Below are positions 16,751 through 25,482 of a stretch of 53,525 nt of DNA, piece after piece. How positions within the stretch are numbered: the first letter of the stretch is position 1; every line of letters starts with the position of its first letter. The translations under genes and the position numbers were made by a program. The stretch spans positions 1 through 53,525 of the forward strand of contig JBAVAR010000023.1 of the NCBI GenBank assembly GCA_049585815.1, read 5' to 3'. The notes below the pieces were generated by a model. That model had not been told where the DNA came from, did no database searches, and was given only the letters and a program-made list of their open reading frames with translations. Origin of the DNA: DATLSM01 sp049585815. Its GTDB lineage: Bacteria > Actinomycetota > Thermoleophilia > Solirubrobacterales > 70-9.

Positions 16751-19700
16751 TTGCCTACATTAGGCGCCACACCGTGCTTGACGGCGAGACCACCGCCCGT
16801 CTCGGAGCACTTAGGTCTGTCGAGGACGGAGGCTGCAGGGGAGCGAACGCCACGCCGATCGCGACCGGCGGTGGTTCTGCGCCGGGACCAAGGCAATCTC
16901 CGGCTCTGTGGCTCCGTCGGCGCGTCACGCCGACCAGGTGGCTGGTCGCGGTGTTGGTCACCATCGCCTCGATCCTCGCTGTTGCCAGCCCCGCCGAGGC
17001 AAAGCAGACGCATCTGTTTGTGTCTTCATTCGGGACCGAACTGTTGTCGAATCCGACAGGAGTCGCGGTGGACAACTCCTCCTCATCTTCCGCGGGAGAT
17101 GTCTACGTCGCCGACGGGTCCAGGGTCGGCAAGTTCACCGCGGAAGGCAAAGAAGATGGTTACATAGAAACGGCGAATCTCGCCGCCTGCCACGGTGCGG
17201 AAGCGTTCTCCAGCATCTTTGGCATAGCGATCGATCCAAGCAATGGCAACGTCTACGTGGCGGATGCCGGTGCGGGCACCGTGAGTGCGTTCACACAGGC
17301 AGGTGCCTGCATTTTCCAAGTCAACGTAGGAGGATCGCCGCACGGAGTGGCGGTCGACCCATCGCGTGGTGCCGAAGGAACCCTGTACGTCTCCAACGAT
17401 GGTACGCGGAACCTCGAAAGTTTCAACGCGGGCACCGGTGCGGCGATAGCCAGCTTCGAAGGAAATTTTGGAGGTGCCGTCACCATTGCCGTGAACTCCT
17501 CCGGAGATATCTATGTGGCCAGTTACTACGGGACCGTCGTGGAGTACAGCCCCGGTGGGGAATGTCTCAATTCCTGCACGCCCCTTGAAACCAACGCCCC
17601 GTCGGCCGTCGCAGTCGACCCGACCGATGGACACATACTTGTAGAGGAAGGTGCGTATACGGTAAACGCACGCACCGCTGATTTTGAACCGTCCTCTCTG
17701 ACGCCTCTGGCGACATTTGGACAGGGGACCATGAGTGGACCGTTCAATCAGGGCGAATCCTTTGGCGTCGCGGTTTCCGCCAAAACAGGTCGCGTCTATG
17801 TCTCTAGCTATTACGACAGCGTTGTGAACGTATTCGGCCGGCTTATCACGCTGCCGAGCATCAGCGAAGTGTCCGCGACGGCTGTGAGCCCGGTATCTGT
17901 GACCCTTAATGCGACCGTATCGCCCGATAGCGCACATGGCGGAGGGGAAGTTACCGGCTGTCGGTTTGAATATGTCACGGAACAGGCGTTTAACGAAACG
18001 AAGTTTTCGAATCTGGCGTCGGGAGGTTCGTCTCAATGCAGCCCGGCCGCGCCATATTCCGCGTCTCAGACTATCGATGCCAACCTCTCGGGGCTCACGC
18101 CGTCGACGACCTATCACTATCGAGTCGCTGCCACCAATGCAGAAGGGACCAATGTCGGCGAATACGGTGAAGAACTCACCTTCACGACGCTTCCTGCCGT
18201 CGACGAACTGATTGCCGAACCGCCAACAGACGTTACCCCTATCGGGGCTATCTTCAATGGCTCTTTCATAGGTAACGGGCAGGACACTGAATATTATTTC
18301 GAGTGGTCTACAGAACAGGGCTCGTTCAAGCACAGAGCCCCGCTTCCCCCGGCAGATGCCGGATCCCCTTCTGGCCCGTCCGTTACCCATTTGTCGACCA
18401 GCATCACCGAACTAATGCCAACTACGACCTACTACTACCGCGTCGTAGCGATCAACAGCGTCGGGACTACCATCTCGAGTAATGAAGAATCGCTTACTAC
18501 GCCGGCAGCTGATCCCGCGATCCGAGACGAGGCTGTTACAAGCGTGCATTCAGAAGGGGCTCAGCTGGACGCACGGATCAATCCCGGGGGTGCGGAAGCC
18601 ACCTATCACTTTGAATACGGGACCGACACTTCCTATGGAAGCAGCGTTCCGGTACCAGATGCGATCGCGGGAAGGGGAAGGGCATTTCTGAGCATTAATA
18701 CTCAGGTCAGTGGACTTGCACCGGGAACTACATATCATTATCGGCTCGTAGCCAGGAATTCGGCTGGTACGACGGATGGCAAAGACCAGACCTTTACCAC
18801 GTTCCCGTTCGTCGCAAAGTTGAATGAGGGTTGCAGCAATTCCCTCGCCCGTCAACAGACAGGCACTTCTCAGGTTCTCGACTGCCGTGCATATGAGATT
18901 GTCTCAGCTGCCAATACCGGCGGCTACCCGGTGGAGGCCACGACGGCCGGCGAAGGGGAAGCATCTCCGTTCGGGGGCTATCCGGAAGCCGAGAATCCAT
19001 CCAGAGTCCTTTACACGGTCGACCACGGAGCTATACCGGGCACGGGGTATCCCACAAATAAGGGTGGAGACCCCTACGTGGCTACGCGCAAGCAGAATGG
19101 TTGGAGCACGGAATACGTTGGTATCCCGGCCAATAACCCCTTCTCTGCGAGTCCATTTTCCTCCCTACCCTCGGGTGCAGCTGGAAGCCTGGATACCTTT
19201 GCATTCGGCGCTGCGGGTGGCTGTTCGCCTTGCTTTGAAGGCGGCTACACCGGCATCCCCGTGCGCCTGCCAAACGGGGAACTGGTGCAGGGCATGGTCG
19301 GTTCGATCAAGCCGGGACCCGGTGCCAAACCCGCGGGCTACATCGCCAAAGACCTCTCCGCCGATGGGACCCACTTTGTCTTCGGCTCTAAGTCCCGCTT
19401 TGAGCCCGAAGGCAACGAAGGCCAGGTATCGATCTATGACCGCGACCTGACGGCGGGGGAGACCCACGTCGTATCCAAGACTCCGAGCGGCGAAACGATG
19501 AAGGAAGAAGGCAAGGAAGTCGGGGAGCTCGATATCTCAAGGGACGGCTCCCACATCCTGATCGGGCAGCTGGCGGAAGAATCCCAGGGGCAGAAGTACT
19601 GGCACCTCTACATGAATATCGGCGATGCCGCGAAAACGATAGCCCTCGCCCCGGGGGCATCAAAAGGCGTCGCCTTTGACGGGATGACCGCCGACGGGGA

Positions 19701-21717
19701 AAAGGTGTTCTTCTCCTCCCCCGAACACCTCACGGGCGAAGACGAACACCACAGCGGTAACGATATCTTCATGTGGTCAAAAGCAGGCGAAGAACAGGGC
19801 TATCCCCTCAGCCTGATCTCCACCGGCACCGAAGGCGATGCCGAAGAATGCGACCCGGTCGCCAATACCAGCCACAAACACTGGAATGCCAAAGGCAATG
19901 AAGAAAACTGCGGTGATGTCGCTGTCGGGGGAGGTGGAGGGGTCGCCTCCGGTGACGGGACCGTCTACTTCCTCTCACCGAGCCTCCTAGCGGGCTCCGA
20001 ACAGCCACAGGACGGAGTCAAGAATGCCCCCAACCTCTACGTGGCCCGGCCCGGCCAGAGCCCGCAATTTGTGGCGACCTTGGAGTCATCTCTTACCGGG
20101 CCGCTGCAGTCGAGTCACCCCCTGGTGCGCGGTATCGGATCGTTGCCTAGCCCCTCCTTCGTGGCCACCGACCCATCCAGTGGCGACGTCTACGTTGTAG
20201 AAGGCGAAACCGTCTATAAATTCGACTCAGCTGGCAATCCGGTGACGGAATGGCGTGAAGAAGGAAAACAGTCTCTCGGAGGCATCATCGGGATCGCGAC
20301 CGATCCCTCCAATGGTGACCTCTACATTGGCGTCGGAGGCGAAATTAGGGTGTTCGCTCCCGACGGGACCCTGCTCAGGGAGTTCTCAAACACAACCTAC
20401 GGCTATGCAAATGGGATCGCGGTCGATGATTCCGGCAATGTCTATATCTATGACAGCTTCTACCACTTCGTCGAGAAAATAAGCAGTACCGGTGAAGATC
20501 TCGGCACGGTGCTGTCGGGCCTAACGGCAACCGGTATTGCCGTTGACCCGTCCAACGGCGACCTTCTCCTTGACGAAGAAGGGTCCTCTGTGGTCGAGTA
20601 CTCCTTCGATGGCTCCGGCCATCTGATCAATTCCAAGGTAATCGTGTCTGAACTGACGCGCGGCCGAGGCCTGGCCGCGGATGCCGCGCACGACATCTAC
20701 ATCGATGAGGGTACCCAGGTTCTCGAGGTGAACGCCGCGGGTGCAGAAGTGAGCGTTCCGATGGGTTCAGGACTCATCCATAACTCCTCCGGGGTCGCCA
20801 CGAACTCCAAAGGCGAAGTCTTCGTCAGCGATCCGGCGCACTCCAATCTTGCCGAGTTCGGACCTTCCCAGCCCGCCCAGAACCCCCGTACCGACAATCC
20901 CGTGGTGGTCGAATCGGTGAGCGAGCCTGAAACGCGAAGCACTGCGGATTTTCAGGTGACGCCGTCGGGAGAATTTGCAGCGCTCCCCTCAACCTTGCCC
21001 CTGGGTGGCCAAGAAAGTACCGGGTATCCGGAGGTGTTCCGCTACGACGCGGCAGATCAGAAGTTGGACTGCGCATCCTGTGATCCCTCGGGCGCCGAAG
21101 TGTCTGGCGGCGCTTCGCTTGCGGCCAATGGCTCAAGTCTCACCGAAGCGGGTCAGGTCTTCTTCAATTCCGAAGTTCCGCTCGAGTTGCGAGACGACGA
21201 CAACCGAACGGACGTCTATGAGTGGGAGCCCCAGGGGACCGGTACCTGCGAATCCGACAGTCCAAGCTTCAGCTCGGCGTCCGGTGACTGCATCGGTCTA
21301 ATATCTTCTGGCTCAAGTCCATTCAACTCGAGCCTTCTCGGAGTCAGTCGCAACGGCACCGATGCCTACTTCTTCACCCGTGACACACTCGCCTCTCAGG
21401 ATGAAAACGGAGATCTTGTAAAGATCTATGACGCCAGAGAAAATGGCGGCTTCTTCGTTATTCCCGAACAGCCGCTCTGCAAGTCCTCGGATGAGTGCCA
21501 CGGCCCCGGCAGTTCGCTGCCAGCTGCTCCCGGTTTTCATATCAACGATGGCACAACTGGGAATGAACCGCCTGTCACGCCGAGCAAGAAATGCAAGACC
21601 GGGCTCACCCTCAGACATGGCAAATGTCAAAGGAAGCCGAAGAGTCATAGGCATCGTGTCAACCGGCATAAGCATCACGTCAAGCGTGCAAAGCACCGTC
21701 GCGGAGGTAGTACGTGA
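16747..21717 (+). CDS. Surface protein D: giant NHL/Fn3 protein with a nested second NHL propeller
   Basis: Largest gene of the chain, 1656 residues, function unknown. ATG at 16747 overlaps the stop of gene C (ATGA). A hydrophobic export signal lies at about 60-85 (ends SPAEA). Layout: NHL propeller about 88-370; three Fn3-like domains about 370-690, each with T.Y.YR..A.N..GT; the RQQTGT...DCRAYE.VS block near 700; a TolB/WD40-like propeller; a second NHL propeller at about 1125-1380 inserted in it; the remainder of the TolB-like part with C..CDPSG; the YDARENGGF / C....EC block; and a tail with CKTGLTLRHGKC followed by H/K/R repeats. Compared with protein B, the second NHL set interrupts otherwise matching sequence. 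Its TGA overlaps the GTG of gene E. Confidence 0.8.
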   Translation: MIAYIRRHTVLDGETTARLGALRSVEDGGCRGANATPIATGGGSAPGPRQSPALWLRRRVTPTRWLVAVLVTIASILAVASPAEAKQTHLFVSSFGTELLSNPTGVAVDNSSSSSAGDVYVADGSRVGKFTAEGKEDGYIETANLAACHGAEAFSSIFGIAIDPSNGNVYVADAGAGTVSAFTQAGACIFQVNVGGSPHGVAVDPSRGAEGTLYVSNDGTRNLESFNAGTGAAIASFEGNFGGAVTIAVNSSGDIYVASYYGTVVEYSPGGECLNSCTPLETNAPSAVAVDPTDGHILVEEGAYTVNARTADFEPSSLTPLATFGQGTMSGPFNQGESFGVAVSAKTGRVYVSSYYDSVVNVFGRLITLPSISEVSATAVSPVSVTLNATVSPDSAHGGGEVTGCRFEYVTEQAFNETKFSNLASGGSSQCSPAAPYSASQTIDANLSGLTPSTTYHYRVAATNAEGTNVGEYGEELTFTTLPAVDELIAEPPTDVTPIGAIFNGSFIGNGQDTEYYFEWSTEQGSFKHRAPLPPADAGSPSGPSVTHLSTSITELMPTTTYYYRVVAINSVGTTISSNEESLTTPAADPAIRDEAVTSVHSEGAQLDARINPGGAEATYHFEYGTDTSYGSSVPVPDAIAGRGRAFLSINTQVSGLAPGTTYHYRLVARNSAGTTDGKDQTFTTFPFVAKLNEGCSNSLARQQTGTSQVLDCRAYEIVSAANTGGYPVEATTAGEGEASPFGGYPEAENPSRVLYTVDHGAIPGTGYPTNKGGDPYVATRKQNGWSTEYVGIPANNPFSASPFSSLPSGAAGSLDTFAFGAAGGCSPCFEGGYTGIPVRLPNGELVQGMVGSIKPGPGAKPAGYIAKDLSADGTHFVFGSKSRFEPEGNEGQVSIYDRDLTAGETHVVSKTPSGETMKEEGKEVGELDISRDGSHILIGQLAEESQGQKYWHLYMNIGDAAKTIALAPGASKGVAFDGMTADGEKVFFSSPEHLTGEDEHHSGNDIFMWSKAGEEQGYPLSLISTGTEGDAEECDPVANTSHKHWNAKGNEENCGDVAVGGGGGVASGDGTVYFLSPSLLAGSEQPQDGVKNAPNLYVARPGQSPQFVATLESSLTGPLQSSHPLVRGIGSLPSPSFVATDPSSGDVYVVEGETVYKFDSAGNPVTEWREEGKQSLGGIIGIATDPSNGDLYIGVGGEIRVFAPDGTLLREFSNTTYGYANGIAVDDSGNVYIYDSFYHFVEKISSTGEDLGTVLSGLTATGIAVDPSNGDLLLDEEGSSVVEYSFDGSGHLINSKVIVSELTRGRGLAADAAHDIYIDEGTQVLEVNAAGAEVSVPMGSGLIHNSSGVATNSKGEVFVSDPAHSNLAEFGPSQPAQNPRTDNPVVVESVSEPETRSTADFQVTPSGEFAALPSTLPLGGQESTGYPEVFRYDAADQKLDCASCDPSGAEVSGGASLAANGSSLTEAGQVFFNSEVPLELRDDDNRTDVYEWEPQGTGTCESDSPSFSSASGDCIGLISSGSSPFNSSLLGVSRNGTDAYFFTRDTLASQDENGDLVKIYDARENGGFFVIPEQPLCKSSDECHGPGSSLPAAPGFHINDGTTGNEPPVTPSKKCKTGLTLRHGKCQRKPKSHRHRVNRHKHHVKRAKHRRGGST

Positions 21718-24482
21718 GCACCGCACCAACAAGCCTCATGCTTCGGAAGGGCGTTCTGTCTGCACTGGCGGGAGCAGCGTGTCTTCTCCTTTTCGGAGGA
21801 TTCGCTCCCGCGGCGCTCGCCAGCGAGGGTATTACCTCCTTCAACACGACGATGTCCAGCTCCCTCGCAGGTGCTCATCCGGATCTGGAAACCTCGTTTG
21901 AACTTGAAAATCCCGGCTCTCCGGAAGCCGCCCAAAATGTGGTCTTCAAAGCCCCTGAGGGAGTATTCGGAAACCCCAACGCCATCTCTCAGTGCACCTC
22001 GGTCCAGTTCGCACTCGATGAATGCTCCCCCGACTCTCAGGTCGGACTGATCACCGTATATGCGAATTATGAAGGTGAATCCAAGAAGCTGCTTGGCACG
22101 GCTCCGATCTATGTCATGGTTCCGAGCCCCAAGCAGACGGCACTGTTTGCGTTCATCGTGCCGACCGTAGGTATCGCGATCGATGTCCCTGTCTCGGTTC
22201 GCACCGGAGAAGATTACGGCCTCAACTTCACCGTCTCCAACATCACCCAGCAGATTCCACTGGCCGCGGCGAATCTGACCTTCTGGGGTTTTCCGGCCGA
22301 CGCGAGCCATAGTTTCCATCGTTTCCCCAAAGGCTCTCCGGGCGAAGCGGCTGGCTGCGAGGGTCTCGCCGATACCGGTTGTCTGTCCGGGGAAATTGAA
22401 CCGACTGTGCCCAACAAGCCTCTCACCGACAACCCGACCACCTGTAGCGGGCAGCCGCTGAGCGCAACTCTGGACGTCCAGACCTATCAGCAACCGACTC
22501 AGCACTCGGTAAAGCAATCGAGCTATCCGGCGATCACCGAATGTGCACGCGAGTCCTTCAAACCGGTTCTGTTCGGCACCCCGACCACCGAATCTTCGGA
22601 CTCTCCCTCCGGTCTTGAAATAGACCTGCTTGACCCGCAGGCCGAGGGTTTCAGCGCCTCGCCTTCGGAGCTCAAATCAGCAACCGTGACGCTGCCACCG
22701 GGCCTCACCATCAATCCCGATGCCGCGGACGGCCAGAGCGCCTGTCCCGATGAAAAGGCGAACTTCGGCTCCGAAGGTCCGGCCGAATGTCCCGATAACG
22801 CGAAGATCGGCACATTCGAGATCAGCTCACCGGTTTTGAGTGGCCAGATGGAAGGCTCCATCTATATCGGCGAACCTAAGCCCGATAACCAGTACCGGCT
22901 GTTCATGATTGCGTCGGGATTCGGAATGAACGTGAAGATCATCGGTTCCTTCAAACCGGACCCTGAAACCGGTCGCCTCACCGTCGAATTCGAAAACCTC
23001 CCGCAGGCCCCATTCTCTCAGTTCGATGTCCACCTGTTCGCCGGGGAACGGGCGTTGATGGCAACCCCGACCGCCTGCACGATCTACACGACGAAGGCTC
23101 GATTCGTGCCTTGGGACGAATCGACCGCACCGCAGGAATCAAGCCAGGCGTTCGGGATCGACTCCGGCCCCCACGGAGCTCGCTGCTCGGGCGAAATTCG
23201 TCCATTCGAACCCAGACTGGAAGCTGGGACCTCCAACCCCACGGCCGGGGCCTTCAGCTCCTTCACCTTGAAGCTGAACCGTGAAGACGGCGATCAGTTC
23301 CTCGGCAAGTTGAACTTCACCATGCCTCCAGGCCTCACCGCCAACCTGCATGGTGTCTCCTATTGCCCCGAGGCCGACATCAGCGCCGCGGCAAACACCC
23401 TGGGCCGTGTCGAGCAGGCCGACCCAAGTTGTCCGGCCTCAAGTGAAATCGGCACCTCCGATGTCGCCGCGGGCCCGGGCACTCACCCATTCCACGCTTT
23501 CGGCAAGATCTTCCTAGCCGGTCCCTTCCAGGGAGCGCCTCTGAGCCTGGTCGCGATCACGCCGGCCCTGGCGGGCCCCTATGACTACGGCACCGTTGTC
23601 GTTCGGGTTGCCCTCCACATCGACCCCACCGACGCCCACGTGATCGCCGACTCAGAAACAGTGCCGGAGATCATCGGCGGGATCCCGATCCGGATGCGTG
23701 AAATCGAGGTCAACATCAACAAACCGAATTTCATGATCAACCCGACTAACTGCAACCCCTTTTCAGTTGGTTCTGAAGGTGTCGGAGACCAGGGGACCGC
23801 GGTCGCCTTCTCCTCTTATTTCCACGCCGTCAACTGCGCAGCCCTGGGATTCGAGCCGAAGATGACCGTGACTCAACTCGGTGGGAGCCACTTCACGGGC
23901 CGCGGAAAGGACCCCGCCCTTCAGTTTGACCTCAACACCCGCGCAGGCGATGCCAACCTCAAATCGGTCTCGGTGACGCTGCCCAAGTCCTTTGAGATCG
24001 ACCAACGCCACCTCGGCAACCTCTGCTCCAAGAGTCAGCTTGAAAAAGAACACTGCGCAGGTCGCCAGCCGATCGGCTTCGTCAAAGACGAAACGCCGCT
24101 GCTAGAAAAGCCGCTCGAAGGCCCAGCCTACGCCGTCTCGGGTTTCGCCAGCGGCAACAACGTGCTGCCCCACATCGCCTTCATCCTCGGCGGCCAGGTG
24201 ATGATTGTTCCCCAGGCCGAATCAACCACGATCGCTGGTGGCCGCCTGAAAACGGTGGTTCCGGTCATCCCGGATGCCCCAATCGGCCACTTCCGCTTCA
24301 CCCTCCTCGCTGGCTCGCAGGGCTACGTCTCCAACACCGAAAGCCTCTGTGCCTCCAACCCGGTGGTCGCCGTTCAGATGAGCGGCCAAAACGGAAAGTC
24401 GGTGACCGAGCAGGTGAAGACGAAGACCGCATGCAAGGCCAAGAAGTCAAAGCGTCACAGGCTGCGACACGGACGCCGCTGA
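21714..24482 (+). CDS. Surface protein E: Cys/Cys-Pro repeat module protein
   Basis: Exported 922-residue protein, last of the coupled chain and paralogue of protein C without the Fn3-like N-terminus. GTG start at 21714 overlaps the preceding TGA (GTGA), with GGAGG at 21702-21706 as ribosome binding site. Signal peptide ends near residue 37 (APAALAS). Four copies of the P.G...N...C...CP..S.VG-type module are visible (beginning APEGVFGN, PPGLTINP, PPGLTANL and PKSFEIDQ; the last is divergent, with C.G in place of CP), plus KPNFMINPTNCNPF. The tail ends in KSKRHRLRHGRR. The repeats have no glycosidase, protease or lectin signature that I recognise. Low-GC-style Glu codons (GAA) dominate. No terminator is evident immediately after it. 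Confidence 0.78.
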   Translation: MSTAPTSLMLRKGVLSALAGAACLLLFGGFAPAALASEGITSFNTTMSSSLAGAHPDLETSFELENPGSPEAAQNVVFKAPEGVFGNPNAISQCTSVQFALDECSPDSQVGLITVYANYEGESKKLLGTAPIYVMVPSPKQTALFAFIVPTVGIAIDVPVSVRTGEDYGLNFTVSNITQQIPLAAANLTFWGFPADASHSFHRFPKGSPGEAAGCEGLADTGCLSGEIEPTVPNKPLTDNPTTCSGQPLSATLDVQTYQQPTQHSVKQSSYPAITECARESFKPVLFGTPTTESSDSPSGLEIDLLDPQAEGFSASPSELKSATVTLPPGLTINPDAADGQSACPDEKANFGSEGPAECPDNAKIGTFEISSPVLSGQMEGSIYIGEPKPDNQYRLFMIASGFGMNVKIIGSFKPDPETGRLTVEFENLPQAPFSQFDVHLFAGERALMATPTACTIYTTKARFVPWDESTAPQESSQAFGIDSGPHGARCSGEIRPFEPRLEAGTSNPTAGAFSSFTLKLNREDGDQFLGKLNFTMPPGLTANLHGVSYCPEADISAAANTLGRVEQADPSCPASSEIGTSDVAAGPGTHPFHAFGKIFLAGPFQGAPLSLVAITPALAGPYDYGTVVVRVALHIDPTDAHVIADSETVPEIIGGIPIRMREIEVNINKPNFMINPTNCNPFSVGSEGVGDQGTAVAFSSYFHAVNCAALGFEPKMTVTQLGGSHFTGRGKDPALQFDLNTRAGDANLKSVSVTLPKSFEIDQRHLGNLCSKSQLEKEHCAGRQPIGFVKDETPLLEKPLEGPAYAVSGFASGNNVLPHIAFILGGQVMIVPQAESTTIAGGRLKTVVPVIPDAPIGHFRFTLLAGSQGYVSNTESLCASNPVVAVQMSGQNGKSVTEQVKTKTACKAKKSKRHRLRHGRR

Positions 24483-24588
24483 TCTGCAGGGAGTGAATCG
24501 AATCTTCAAGTGTCGAGGCGGGTTCAGTTGTTGGGACTCGCGACCTTGAAAGCAAGCCAAGAGAGAGCGAGCAAGGAGCTAGAGAGAA

Positions 24589-25224
24589 ATGAAGACCAGG
24601 CTAAGAGACAAACTGACCTATGCAAACGTGATGGCGAGCGTCGCGGTCTTCATTGCGCTCAGCGGTAGCGCCTATGCCGCCCTGAAGATTCCCCGCAACT
24701 CCATCGGCACCCGCCAGCTGCAGGCCAAGTCGGTGACCAACGGCAAGCTCGCAGACGGCTCGGTGACCGGTGGCAAAATTGCCGAAGGCACGATCACGGG
24801 AACCAACATCGACCTTCCGGCTCTGGGTCCAGTTCCGCAGGCTGCTCATGCCACGACCGCCGCGGAAGCCGTCAAGCTCGACAAGCACGAAGCTCTCTGC
24901 CCGCAGGACACCACCCTTATCCGGGGCCTTTGCTATGACCCACAGGCAAACTCCCCGGCGCCCAACCTCGAAGCTGCAGCCGAAGCATGTGCAGCAAAAG
25001 GGGGCTACCTTCCGACTCCGATGGAGCTCTACTCGACCCACAACGTGCTCGATCTGGGAACGGGGGGAACCGCAGCCCAGCATGAGTTCAGCGATGATCT
25101 CTACGGCGCGTCCGGCTCGGGCACCGCCAACAAAGTGGTTGTGGTTGACGGTGTGAGTACCCCCGAAGAATATGAAGCCGACAAGCCCTCCGCCTACATC
25201 TGCGTCTACCCGTTGGTGCGGTAG
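24589..25224 (+). CDS. Exported protein with beta-repeat stalk and Cys-containing C-terminal domain
   Basis: 211-residue exported protein of unknown function. A hydrophobic segment at about 12-32 (ends GSAYAAL) is a signal or anchor. Residues about 36-76 hold short repeats of the form SIGTRQL, SVTNGKL, SVTGGKI, TITGTNI, like the beta-helical stalk repeats seen in many actinobacterial exported proteins and tail-fibre-like proteins. The C-terminal half has four Cys (ALCPQ, LCYDP, ACAAKGG, ICVYP) and ends in YICVYPLVR, giving it a compact, possibly disulphide-bonded lectin-like look; this is only a resemblance. AAGGAG at 24573-24578 serves the ATG at 24589. It lies 106 bp after gene E in the same direction and may belong to the same unit. 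Confidence 0.72.
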   Translation: MKTRLRDKLTYANVMASVAVFIALSGSAYAALKIPRNSIGTRQLQAKSVTNGKLADGSVTGGKIAEGTITGTNIDLPALGPVPQAAHATTAAEAVKLDKHEALCPQDTTLIRGLCYDPQANSPAPNLEAAAEACAAKGGYLPTPMELYSTHNVLDLGTGGTAAQHEFSDDLYGASGSGTANKVVVVDGVSTPEEYEADKPSAYICVYPLVR

Positions 25225-25256
25225 TAGTCACCCCAGCCGTCAGATCGGAACCAGAG

Positions 25257-25290
25257 CCACACGCGCAGCCAGACCGGGCTGCGCGTGTGG
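25257..25290 (+). terminator. Strong hairpin, probable terminator
   Basis: A perfect 14-bp stem (CCACACGCGCAGCC and its complement) with a 6-base loop (AGACCG), beginning 32 bp after the stop at 25224. No T-run follows, as is common for hairpin terminators in high-GC actinobacteria. It would separate the surface-protein region from the exporter gene. Confidence 0.65.
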
Positions 25291-25482
25291 GGAAGATCGG
25301 CGTGGGGCTCGCTCCTCGTGTAGCTCGGTTCTCCTAGGGCCCTGCTGACTGAGATACCCTGTCTGCAGGGGAAGTTCTTGGGATGAGAGTCAGATGGCCC
25401 TGCCGTTCATAATGTCCCGGGGAAACGGGAGAGCTGTCGCAGAGGCGCGCGTGCCGACGCCCTGCGCCGGTCGGCCTTCCGG

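Noticed and set aside
17083..18390. 435-residue minus-strand ORF
   Set aside because: Antisense to surface protein D, within its NHL and Fn3-like repeats.
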